Below are positions 1-6,801 of a DNA stretch of 8,540 nt, piece after piece. Location: NCBI GenBank assembly GCA_937889855.1, contig CALBYK010000011.1, positions 1 through 8,540 on the forward strand, in the 5' to 3' direction. The DNA is from an uncultured Prevotella sp. (lineage in GTDB: Bacteria; Bacteroidota; Bacteroidia; Bacteroidales; Bacteroidaceae). The notes beneath the pieces were generated by a model, which worked only from the letters and a program-made list of their open reading frames with translations, was not told the origin of the DNA and did no database searches. Within the stretch, counting starts at the first letter, position 1. Each line of letters opens with the position of its first letter. The translations under genes were made by a program, and so were the position numbers.

Positions 1-911
1 CCATCATCACTCTCATTGCCACATTCCTCTTCTTCTGGTTCGGTGTGATGGAGGGCAACCTGCTGTTTGCCATTGTCGGCATAGTGCTCGTGGCTGTCAT
101 AGCCTTCCTCTTCACAACGGTAGCGGCAAATGCCATCGCCATTGTGGGCAGCAATCCGGTGTCGGGCATGACGCTCATGACACTCATTCTCGCGTCGGTG
201 GTACTCGTGGCTGTAGGACTGAAGGGCACGGGCGGCATGGTGGCTGCGCTCATCATGGGCGGCGTTGTATGCACGGCGTTGTCTATGGCAGGCGGTTTCA
301 TCACCGACCTCAAGATTGGCTACTGGCTCGGAACGACACCTAAGAAGCAGGAGTCGTGGAAGTTCCTCGGCACTCTCGTGTCAGCGGCCACTGTTGGTGG
401 CGTGATGATGCTCCTCAACCAAACCTACGGTTTCGCAAGCGGACAACTCGCGGCTCCGCAGGCCAACGCCATGGCTGCCGTGATTGACCCGCTCATGAAC
501 GGTGTCGGAGCGCCATGGGCACTATACGCCATAGGTGCTGTGATAGCCATCGTGCTGACTTTCCTCAAGGTGCCGGCCATAGCCTTCGCGCTCGGCATGT
601 TCATCCCTTTGGAGCTGAACACACCGCTGCTTGTTGGCGGCATCGTCAGCTGGTATGTGTCAACACGCTCGAAGGATGCCGATGTGAACCGCGAGCGCAA
701 CGAGAAGGGCACCCTGCTTGCCAGCGGCTTTATTGCCGGTGGCGCGCTGATGGGGGTAGTGTCGGCATTGCTGCGATTCTGCGACGTGCATCTCGTGAGC
801 GACGAGTGGATGGAGGCTTGGCTTGCCAACCCGCTTTCGGAGATAGCGTCGCTCGTGGCTTACTGTTGCCTGATTGGCTATTTTGTTGTGGCGACGAAAG
901 TGAGGAAGTAA
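1..911 (+). CDS. OPT-family oligopeptide transporter, C-terminal part (5' truncated by window edge)
   Basis: This is the C-terminal half of an inner-membrane proton-coupled oligopeptide transporter of the OPT family. The frame is open from the first complete codon at position 3, so the ATG at 45 is internal and the real start lies outside the window. About 302 residues are visible, against roughly 600-660 for bacterial OPT proteins. The visible part is strongly hydrophobic with about eight likely membrane segments. It carries two OPT-like signatures: a GSNPVSGMT segment after the first full helix, and a loop reading TDLKIGYWLG followed by TPKKQ. It ends in a short basic tail (ATKVRK), as expected for a membrane protein. 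The next gene starts 30 nt downstream with no terminator or promoter between, so the two are probably co-transcribed. Substrates of bacterial OPT members are poorly known: peptides are likely, metal-chelate uptake is possible. The family call is firm; the substrate is not. Confidence 0.88.
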   Translation, partial: IITLIATFLFFWFGVMEGNLLFAIVGIVLVAVIAFLFTTVAANAIAIVGSNPVSGMTLMTLILASVVLVAVGLKGTGGMVAALIMGGVVCTALSMAGGFITDLKIGYWLGTTPKKQESWKFLGTLVSAATVGGVMMLLNQTYGFASGQLAAPQANAMAAVIDPLMNGVGAPWALYAIGAVIAIVLTFLKVPAIAFALGMFIPLELNTPLLVGGIVSWYVSTRSKDADVNRERNEKGTLLASGFIAGGALMGVVSALLRFCDVHLVSDEWMEAWLANPLSEIASLVAYCCLIGYFVVATKVRK

Positions 912-941
912 AAATTTTTAATTGCTCAAAAACAAAAAGAA

Positions 942-2144
942 ATGAAACTTAAAAGTGTAATCGTTCTCTTCGCCTTGGGCTTGTCTGTAGCCGCCTATGC
1001 AGGAGACAAGTATGTCGGTGTGCCGAAAGAGTATCATGAGTTGCTTGACAAGACCATGGCTACGGCTGGCGGCAATGCCAAGGAGCTGAAGAAAGCGTTG
1101 AGGGACACGCCTGCCGACCAAAAGGAGGGCATGGCATTCCTGATTTCATACATGCCTGAAAGGGATGCCAAGGCTCTAAGCGCCGACTTTCTGAAGGAAC
1201 ATGTGGCTTATGCCTACAAGGCAAGAAACGAGTTTGCTTGGGCAAAGGAGGTGCCAAACGACATCTTCCTTAATGATGTGGTGGCTTATGTTAACTTGAA
1301 TGAGGAGCGCGAGAGTTGGCGAAAGGACTTCTATGAGCGGTTCAAGAAATATGTGGCCAATTGCAAGACAATGCGCGAGGCCATTGACTCTGTAAACAAG
1401 AACATACGCGACGAGGTGCTGGTAGACTACAACACAAAGCGTGAGAAGGCCGACCAGGCACCTTATGAGTCGATGCGCCAGCACATGGCTTCATGTTCGG
1501 GCCTTTCAATACTGCTCACCGACGCGTTCCGCGCCGTAGGTATACCCTCGCGTGTGGCAGGAACTCCCGACTGGTATGACGACCGCGGCAACCACAATTG
1601 GAGCGAGGTGTGGGTTGACGGCAAATGGCATTTCACAGAGTATTATCCTTCGGAGGACTTGGACAAGTCATGGTTCATGGCAGATGCAGGAAAGGCTATC
1701 AAGGAAGACGTGAGGAAGGCAATCTATGCCGCGTCATTCAAACCAACGGGCATCTATTTCCCGCTGGTTTGGGACATGGACATACGTTATGTACATGCCG
1801 AAAATGTCACCGACCGCTACACCAGCCTGTACCGGGCGCAACTGTCTGCCACTCCTTCTGACGACAAGCATGTTGACCTTAGGGTGATGGTGTTCAGGGA
1901 CAAGGATCATGCCGAAGACTCAGGTGACCGCGTTGCCACTAACCTCGACGTGTTTAGCGGTGGCAAACAGCTTTTCGGAGGACGCAGCACGGGCGCCACG
2001 CAGGACATGAACGATGTGCTCACCTTCAAAGTGGAAAAGAACAAGTTGTATACTGTTAAATACTTGAACGGTATGGGAATCACTCAAATAAAGGATGTGG
2101 AAGTGGGTGACAAAACCACGACACTGAAACTGTATATGGAATAA
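942..2144 (+). CDS. Secreted transglutaminase-like superfamily protein
   Basis: This 400-residue exported protein has a transglutaminase/cysteine-protease-like fold. Residues 1-20 form a signal peptide (MKLKS, hydrophobic core, then AYA before Gly21) that fits signal peptidase I, so it should act in the periplasm or outside the cell. Residues about 25-170 are helical and charged. The core domain spans about 175-245: the nucleophile Cys185 sits in SCSGLS, followed by GIPSRVAGTPDW, and His218 sits in NHNWSEVWVDGKWHF. The third, acidic residue of the triad is not in the usual D-P setting; Glu233 (HFTEYY) or Asp239/Asp241 are candidates. Residues about 280-400 look like a beta-sandwich, with VTDRY followed by alternating strands up to the C-terminus. 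The start is supported by the signal peptide and an A-rich upstream region. It follows the OPT transporter gene by 30 nt, suggesting a peptide-processing and uptake pair. Peptidase, transglutaminase and non-catalytic binding roles all remain possible. Confidence 0.85.
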   Translation: MKLKSVIVLFALGLSVAAYAGDKYVGVPKEYHELLDKTMATAGGNAKELKKALRDTPADQKEGMAFLISYMPERDAKALSADFLKEHVAYAYKARNEFAWAKEVPNDIFLNDVVAYVNLNEERESWRKDFYERFKKYVANCKTMREAIDSVNKNIRDEVLVDYNTKREKADQAPYESMRQHMASCSGLSILLTDAFRAVGIPSRVAGTPDWYDDRGNHNWSEVWVDGKWHFTEYYPSEDLDKSWFMADAGKAIKEDVRKAIYAASFKPTGIYFPLVWDMDIRYVHAENVTDRYTSLYRAQLSATPSDDKHVDLRVMVFRDKDHAEDSGDRVATNLDVFSGGKQLFGGRSTGATQDMNDVLTFKVEKNKLYTVKYLNGMGITQIKDVEVGDKTTTLKLYME

Positions 2145-2157
2145 ATGCAGATAAGCA

Positions 2158-2201
2158 ATGAGGGTGTGTCAAAGCCGTTAGCAGTTTTGACACACCCTCA
2201 T
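2158..2201. terminator. Long bidirectional hairpin terminator between convergent genes
   Basis: Positions 2158-2175 pair with 2184-2201 (18 pairs, one of them G-U) around an 8-nt loop. The core is GGGTGTGTCAAA against TTTGACACACCC. It lies 14 nt after the stop of the plus-strand transglutaminase gene and about 50 nt beyond the last minus-strand ORF, so it can serve both converging transcripts. The U-tract is weak on both sides, which is common in this phylum. A related hairpin occurs at 6980-7014. Confidence 0.75.
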
Positions 2202-2253
2202 CTTGACTACAACACAAATACTGGCTCGTCGCCGCAGATATTGCATGATTAAA

Positions 2254-2358
2254 CTATCCCTCGGCTAACAGCTTCCACAGAGGTTGCCCCTGGCAAGCAA
2301 TCTTCTGGTTAAGCTCGCGTTTGCGTTGTATGATATAATGTGTTGCAAAATTAATCAT
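2254..2358 (-). CDS. Candidate small protein of 34 residues, overlapping the helicase stop
   Basis: The ATG (2356-2358) overlaps the end of the helicase gene by 8 nt in the arrangement ATGATTAA, so the helicase stop lies inside the small ORF's first codons. It ends at TAG 2254-2256. The product begins MINFATHYIIQRKRELNQKI and ends ACQGQPLWKLLAEG: a basic amphipathic stretch, a single Cys22, and a hydrophobic-acidic end. No signal peptide or long membrane segment is visible. I recognise no family. For it: the stop-start overlap typical of translational coupling, position inside the operon, and a terminator hairpin about 50 nt beyond its stop. Against it: ORFs this short arise by chance, and it could be the tail of a decayed larger gene. 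Protein-level reality is uncertain. Confidence 0.4.
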   Translation of the reverse strand: MINFATHYIIQRKRELNQKIACQGQPLWKLLAEG

Positions 2359-5128
2359 TTTTCCATGTAACAAATCGCTCCTCCTTGAAAAACTTGGCAA
2401 CGGGACGCATGAACGGTGTTAGATGCACGTCGTGCGGAACATTGTGATAGTCGACGCGTTGCAGGCTCTGCGACACATACAGGCGCAGCTTGGCACGCGA
2501 AATCGCCACGTAGAACTTACGTGCGTCCTCAGCCATCAGGCGCTGGTTACCCTGACTGTAATAGTTGGGTAGCCTGCCGTCGACGGCATCAAACACTATT
2601 ACGTTGTCGAACTCAAGACCCTTTGCCTTATGTATGGTAGTGACAAATATGCGCTCGTCGATACTCCGGCTGCTACACAAGTCGGCTTCCTTCAAGGTGC
2701 TTATCTCCATTGTGTGGTTGCAGAGCTGCTCATAGAGCGACATCTCTCGGCTGGTGTCAATCATGTCGCAAGAGAGATAAGACATGACAAAACGCAATCC
2801 GTCAATCTCAGAGATGAAGCCTTCCGACAACAAATAATCGTAGAAACGTTTAATCTCTATAGCCAATTCGGGTGTTTGAACCTCATTCCCGGCAACATTA
2901 TCAAATGCTTTTTTCACCGCGTGTGGCTCTTCATTTACAATGTACATCCGCGATAGAGCCGACACATACATGTCTTTATAATTGCGGCGCAGCGTCTCCA
3001 CACGCTGCCGCACACGGCTGTCGCCAAGAAAGCGGGTCTGTTCGTCAGTTCTTGTCCTCGCCGCATTGTAGCAATGCACAACAACGCTGCGTGTGGCGTT
3101 GACGTCATCATCGGCGAGATGGGAGTTGGTGCCCTCAAGACCAAGAACAGCAAGAAGATACTTCAACTTATGCTCCTTAAGTTCTGGATGGAGCAGACGG
3201 ACAAGGCGCAGCGAGTCGAGGTAATGCGGATGATGCTCAGCCAAATTCATGTCCGGTGCGTAGCGGTGCAGGTTGAAATCAAGGATATGGTAGTCGTAGT
3301 CGGCATTGTGGCCGAGCAGGATACAACCGTCGGCATAAGCCATGAACTGCCTGAGAGCATCGCCATGAGTTAGCAACTCGTGGTGGCGGCGTTCTTCTAT
3401 TATAGGATTTACGATGTCGCCGAGCATTGCCGGTATCTCACGGTCGGTCTCAATGTATAAGGTAAACTCCGAGCCTGGAACCACTTCTCCTTTCCTTATT
3501 TTTACAGCCGCAATCTGAAGAATGTCGTCCTCAAACACGTTGAGGCCTGTGGTTTCTGTGTCAAACACCACTATGGTGTCATCTTCGTAGTGGCTGACAA
3601 ACTTCTGAAGATAGGTTGTGTCGCCAGACATCAGCAAGTCGGACGGCATTATGGCACGGTCGAGCAAGGCACGGACAAAATTGCGTGCCGCCGCATTGCT
3701 CTCGTATACGCGAAGTCCCTTCATGAGCCGTGCCCATGACATGAAGCTGAACTCATTGTTTAGCACACCAATATGGGCAAGCAGCAGTTTTATGTCAGGC
3801 TGTGAGAAGATGTCGGTGCCCGACACCTTGAAATGACCTATGCCACGGAGCGTAAGCTCACGGCTTAAATCCTCTGCGTCGCGGTTGGCGTTAACGACGA
3901 TAGCTGTCGTGGAATCAGGAAAACTATGGCTAAGCATGTCGGCAAACTGCACACAGTCGCGCACCTCCTGCTCATACGTTTCTGAGCACAGAATCTTTAG
4001 CTCGTTGCCAATAAGCCGCTCAGGTGTTGCCTTTCCAACATCGGGTAGGAGTGACGGGTCGATATTGAGCACCTCGGCAGCGTAGGTGTTGAATATGTCA
4101 AGAAGATATTTTGGCGAGCGGTGGTTTACAGACAGATGATGAAGCTGGCAAGTTGGCTGTTCCTTCAATGCCGAGAGGGCATCAATCTTTGCGCCCATGA
4201 ACGAGAATATTGCTTGTTGCTCGTCACCCAGAAACATGACTGTATGGAAAGGACGTGCCGTAAGCAACTTTATCAACGCCATCTGCAGAGGATTAAGGTC
4301 CTGCACCTCGTCCACCTGCACCCAAGTGTAGCGCTTGTATTGCTGGCGGTCGGCATCACCAGTGAGAGCGTCGTAGGTAAAGAGAAGTAGGTCATGGAAG
4401 TCGAGAAGACGGTTCTTGCGCTTGTAGAGTTGGTATTGGCGGGCAAGCGACATCTTATGCAACAATTTATCTATAATCTGCCGGTCGCCATAGTCGGCAG
4501 TATCCGACTGTGTTAGGTCGCGGTATGCGTCACAGTTTTCGTAGATGTCGTTCATGGCTGCGGCGTCAAACGGCTTGCCTGTCACCTCGCATATACGCCG
4601 TAAAGCAGTGATGTCATCACTTGTGATGCTGTCGGCATGCATTCGCAACGACTTTGGATGCCCGTGACGTATCTGGTGCATCAGGCTCTCAAGATGAAAT
4701 ACATCGCTGTACTGACGTCTGCGTGCGTAGTTGCTTTGTACGGCATACTCATCTTCTCCAAGGTACCGGGCAAGAATGGACACGGCATCGTCCTCATCGA
4801 TGACACTCGACTCGGCTGCCACGAGTCCGTTGGCAAACAGAAACTTCGAGCAGAAGCGATGAACATTGCCCACAAACACGTCTGCAACGTCTTCATCCTG
4901 GATGTTGCATGTGATGCGCTCCACCATTCCGCGTGCTGCACGGTTGGTGAAAGTGAGGCATAGCATGTCGGAGTAGGCAATGTTCTCTATATTATGTGCA
5001 TGGCGTATGCGCTCTGTAAGAATCTGCGTTTTCCCACACCCTGGAGGGGCAAGCACAAGGTGAAAGCCCCCCTTCGAACATATTACTTCCTGCTGGCAAG
5101 GATCGGGAGTGAATGTCTTGTCAACCAT
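2351..5128 (-). CDS. UvrD/PcrA-like SF1A DNA helicase with an embedded DEDDh (DnaQ-type) 3'-5' exonuclease domain
   Basis: This 925-residue cytoplasmic protein is predicted to unwind DNA with 3'-5' polarity using ATP and to degrade single strands 3'-5'. Helicase motifs, in order: Q motif near 12-13; Walker A APPGCGKT at 27-34; motif Ia LTFTNRAAR at about 58-66; Ib GNVHRFCSKF at 87-96; Walker B DEVQD at 273-277; motif III LGDEQQAIFSF at 300-310; motif IV NHRS at 335-338; motif V TTIHKAKGLEF at 830-840; motif VI YVAISRAK with arginine finger Arg878. Between motifs IV and V, at about 516-690, lies a complete DEDDh exonuclease: Asp523 and Glu525 (FDTETTG), Asp612 (GHNADYD), His670 and Asp675 (HLADDD). 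Without this insert the protein is about 750 residues, close to ordinary UvrD. I chose the ATG at 5126-5128, 4 nt after the upstream stop; a TTG at 5140 would add four residues and overlap the upstream gene. Its partners and pathway (repair, replication restart or defence) cannot be told from the sequence. Confidence 0.93.
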   Translation of the reverse strand: MVDKTFTPDPCQQEVICSKGGFHLVLAPPGCGKTQILTERIRHAHNIENIAYSDMLCLTFTNRAARGMVERITCNIQDEDVADVFVGNVHRFCSKFLFANGLVAAESSVIDEDDAVSILARYLGEDEYAVQSNYARRRQYSDVFHLESLMHQIRHGHPKSLRMHADSITSDDITALRRICEVTGKPFDAAAMNDIYENCDAYRDLTQSDTADYGDRQIIDKLLHKMSLARQYQLYKRKNRLLDFHDLLLFTYDALTGDADRQQYKRYTWVQVDEVQDLNPLQMALIKLLTARPFHTVMFLGDEQQAIFSFMGAKIDALSALKEQPTCQLHHLSVNHRSPKYLLDIFNTYAAEVLNIDPSLLPDVGKATPERLIGNELKILCSETYEQEVRDCVQFADMLSHSFPDSTTAIVVNANRDAEDLSRELTLRGIGHFKVSGTDIFSQPDIKLLLAHIGVLNNEFSFMSWARLMKGLRVYESNAAARNFVRALLDRAIMPSDLLMSGDTTYLQKFVSHYEDDTIVVFDTETTGLNVFEDDILQIAAVKIRKGEVVPGSEFTLYIETDREIPAMLGDIVNPIIEERRHHELLTHGDALRQFMAYADGCILLGHNADYDYHILDFNLHRYAPDMNLAEHHPHYLDSLRLVRLLHPELKEHKLKYLLAVLGLEGTNSHLADDDVNATRSVVVHCYNAARTRTDEQTRFLGDSRVRQRVETLRRNYKDMYVSALSRMYIVNEEPHAVKKAFDNVAGNEVQTPELAIEIKRFYDYLLSEGFISEIDGLRFVMSYLSCDMIDTSREMSLYEQLCNHTMEISTLKEADLCSSRSIDERIFVTTIHKAKGLEFDNVIVFDAVDGRLPNYYSQGNQRLMAEDARKFYVAISRAKLRLYVSQSLQRVDYHNVPHDVHLTPFMRPVAKFFKEERFVTWKND

Positions 5129-5132
5129 TTTT

Positions 5133-5789
5133 CTATTCAAAAATCATGTCACCAAAGAAGTCGGGACGATGGAAGTCGGGCTTTGGCAGGTCAATTGGGA
5201 AAAGCGAGAGAAAATGAGGATATGGCAGTTTGTCGCCACACTTGTAGACATTTCCTTTCACCTTCAGTCTGTCAAACGACTCAAGCGAGTGGTGCCAATA
5301 GGCTTCCGTAGGTATGGCAAGGCACAACTGCCATGTACGCTTGCCGTTAATGTCGGCAAACGGCTCGCGTCCCATTGACGACCAACGGTCTACTTTGTGC
5401 AGAACTTCTTGCTTGGCGCGTTCCCGTCCCTCGCGCTCAGGACCAAACCCTATAAGCAATGTTCCGGCAGCGTTGCACTCCATATTGTAATATGTTCCGT
5501 CGGCTACCGGTGATATGAACAGCTCACAGCATGAGTCTTCCCACACATTGCCGTTGTCGTGAGGAGCCACGGCACGCACACATTCTTCCGTGACTCGGTA
5601 GTTGATAAGCAATTGCTTGCCGTTGTGCGCCATGCGCACCTCAAACTGTGGCTTGTAAGGAAAATCCTTAGCCCAGCAATGATTGTCTACCTGGACGAAC
5701 TCCACGTTGGTCTCGTCCAATAAACGACAAATCTCAGCCGCCCCGACTGAGGCAGCTGAGATTCGCTTTATGTTTAATGTTTTTGTCAT
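5133..5789 (-). CDS. CBM9-like carbohydrate-binding family protein, cytoplasmic
   Basis: This 218-residue protein resembles the family 9-like carbohydrate-binding (DOMON-type beta-sandwich) proteins common in Bacteroidales as single-domain proteins. Recognisable family blocks are VWEDSCCELFISP at 82-94, YYNMECNAAGTLLIGFG at 100-116, GNVYKCGD at 179-186, PHFLSLFPI at 191-199 and PDFHRPDFFG at 204-213. There is no signal peptide or membrane segment, so it should be cytoplasmic, unlike classical CBM9 modules attached to secreted xylanases. The length agrees with a stand-alone domain. It starts 4 nt after nagB stops and ends 4 nt before the helicase ATG, so it sits mid-operon. A role with phosphorylated or free sugars next to NagB is attractive but only an inference; members of this group are largely uncharacterised. 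Confidence 0.82.
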   Translation of the reverse strand: MTKTLNIKRISAASVGAAEICRLLDETNVEFVQVDNHCWAKDFPYKPQFEVRMAHNGKQLLINYRVTEECVRAVAPHDNGNVWEDSCCELFISPVADGTYYNMECNAAGTLLIGFGPEREGRERAKQEVLHKVDRWSSMGREPFADINGKRTWQLCLAIPTEAYWHHSLESFDRLKVKGNVYKCGDKLPYPHFLSLFPIDLPKPDFHRPDFFGDMIFE

Positions 5790-5793
5790 CTTT

Positions 5794-6585
5794 TTACAGA
5801 TTGTTTTTCTCTATATCCTTGAAATAGCGGTAGGTGCTGACCTTGAGGTCGTCTGTTGCAGCCTCGTCTGCAACGATGATGCCGTGCTGGTGGAGCTGGA
5901 GAACGGAAATTGTCCACATCTGTGTTACCGGTCCCTCGACTGCTGCCTGGAGAGCGCGTGTCTTGTTGTGGCCGTTTACGAGAATCATCACCTCACGGGC
6001 AGCCATGACTGTACCAACGCCTACTGTGAGAGCTGTGGTCGGAACTTTGTTTACATCGTTGTCGAAGAAACGTGAGTTGGCAACTATGGTGTCAGTAGTA
6101 AGGGTCTTCTGGCGTGTGCGTGATGTGAGTGAAGAACCCGGCTCGTTGAAAGCGATGTGACCGTCAGGACCGATACCACCGATAAAGAGGTCAATGCCGC
6201 CGGCTTCCTCAATCATCTGCTCATAGTGCGCGCATTCAGCCTCGAGATCCTCGGCGTTGCCGTTGAGGATGTGGATGTTCTCCTTCGGGCAGTCGATGTG
6301 GTCGAAGAAGTTCTTTGCCATGAATGAGTGGTAGCTCTCAGGATGTGACTCTGGCAGACCCACATATTCGTCCATGTTGAATGTAAGGACATTCTTGAAC
6401 GATACGCGACCTTCCTTGCAAGCCTCAGCCAATGCACGGTACATGCCAATTGGAGATGAACCTGTCGGCAAGCCAAGCACAAACTTGTGGTCTGGTGTCG
6501 GATTAAACTTGTTGATGCGTTCAATTACATGCTCAGCTGCCCATTTTGAGAGCTGGTCATAATCCTTTTCAATAATTAGTCTCAT
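5794..6585 (-). CDS. nagB: Glucosamine-6-phosphate deaminase NagB
   Basis: NagB converts glucosamine 6-phosphate to fructose 6-phosphate and ammonia in the cytoplasm, the step that takes amino sugars (GlcNAc, chitin, host glycans, recycled wall sugars) into glycolysis. The 263-residue length is near the 266 of E. coli NagB and the numbering lines up: Asp72 (NMDEYVGL) is the general base; Asp141, His143 and Glu148 (GIGPDGHIAFNEPG) form the catalytic group. The phosphate-binding LPTGSSP lies at 39-45. Ser151, Arg158 and Lys160 (SSLTSRTRQK) and Tyr254 fall at positions of the E. coli GlcNAc-6-P allosteric site, so activation by that ligand may be retained. It is the first full-length gene of a minus-strand operon, behind a leader of about 230 nt with a strong promoter. 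No nagA lies in the window. Confidence 0.96.
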   Translation of the reverse strand: MRLIIEKDYDQLSKWAAEHVIERINKFNPTPDHKFVLGLPTGSSPIGMYRALAEACKEGRVSFKNVLTFNMDEYVGLPESHPESYHSFMAKNFFDHIDCPKENIHILNGNAEDLEAECAHYEQMIEEAGGIDLFIGGIGPDGHIAFNEPGSSLTSRTRQKTLTTDTIVANSRFFDNDVNKVPTTALTVGVGTVMAAREVMILVNGHNKTRALQAAVEGPVTQMWTISVLQLHQHGIIVADEAATDDLKVSTYRYFKDIEKNNL

Positions 6586-6671
6586 TGCTTTGTTATTTAT
6601 TGTTTACAAAATTCATGTTTTAGCATTTAGTGTTCATATATATGGTCGGGATAAAACAGTCTGCTTGGAAT

Positions 6672-6752
6672 TTAATTGAAACGTGCCTCGACGTCACATC
6701 GAAGCACGTTTTGTTTGATTGTTGTAGTAGTTGTAACTAAATAAGCAGTCAT
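6672..6752 (-). CDS. Candidate 26-residue leader peptide with a five-Thr run, upstream of nagB
   Basis: ATG at 6750-6752, stop TAA at 6672-6674. The product begins MTAYLVTTTTTIKQN and ends VLRCDVEARFN. Codons 7-11 are five successive threonine codons (ACA ACT ACT ACA ACA) followed by Ile. The second half of the ORF, from about codon 15, coincides with the hairpin at 6679-6711. It lies inside the predicted nagB transcript, 86 nt before the nagB ATG. This layout, a run of one amino acid just before a stem-loop, recalls amino-acid leader peptides such as ThrL of E. coli. I recognise no protein family. Ribosome stalling controlling downstream expression is an inference, and a link between threonine and nagB is not obvious. 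Confidence 0.45.
   Translation of the reverse strand: MTAYLVTTTTTIKQNVLRCDVEARFN
6679..6711 (-). promoter_or_regulatory. Stable stem-loop in the nagB leader, overlapping the leader ORF
   Basis: Positions 6679-6691 pair with 6699-6711 around a 7-nt loop (13 pairs). One pair is G-U when transcribed from the minus strand but would be an A-C mismatch from the plus strand, so minus-strand RNA is the better-folding form. No strong U-tract follows on the minus strand, so it is less likely to be a simple terminator than an attenuation, pausing or stability element. Six bases inside the leader ORF (6743-6748, CTGCTT) can also pair with AAGCAG at 6661-6666, closing a larger stem around it. Confidence 0.6.
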
Positions 6753-6780
6753 GAGTTAGTTGAAAATCGGTTTTGTCGAT

Positions 6781-6801
6781 TCACCGCCCTAAAGCGGTCA
6801 T
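6781..6801 (-). promoter_or_regulatory. Six-codon upstream ORF folded on its own hairpin in the nagB leader
   Basis: Just after the predicted transcription start, the RNA reads ATG ACC GCT TTA GGG CGG TGA (Met-Thr-Ala-Leu-Gly-Arg). Within it ACCGC (6794-6798) pairs with GCGGT (6783-6787) around a 6-nt loop. A second small hairpin follows directly: AATCG (6777-6781) with CGATT (6765-6769). Its opening TCATGACCGCTT nearly repeats the opening of the 26-codon leader ORF (TCATGACTGCTT). Whether it is translated is unknown; it may only be RNA structure. Confidence 0.3.

Noticed and set aside
425..829. A 134-codon minus-strand frame opposite the OPT transporter
   Set aside because: The Ser/Ala/Pro-rich product looks like a codon-bias shadow; the plus-strand frame is clearly a membrane transporter.
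2176..2244. A 22-codon minus-strand frame after the small ORF
   Set aside because: It runs into the terminator hairpin and its Arg/Val/Cys-rich product has no supporting context.
5129..5140. TTG at 5138-5140 as the helicase start
   Set aside because: It would overlap the end of the CBM9-like gene and adds only four residues. The ATG at 5126-5128 gives the same 4-nt gap seen at the other junction in this operon.
6679..6719. Leader hairpin followed by a T-rich run on the plus strand, read as a plus-strand terminator
   Set aside because: No plus-strand gene lies upstream within range and the stem has an A-C mismatch in that orientation, while the minus-strand RNA pairs fully.
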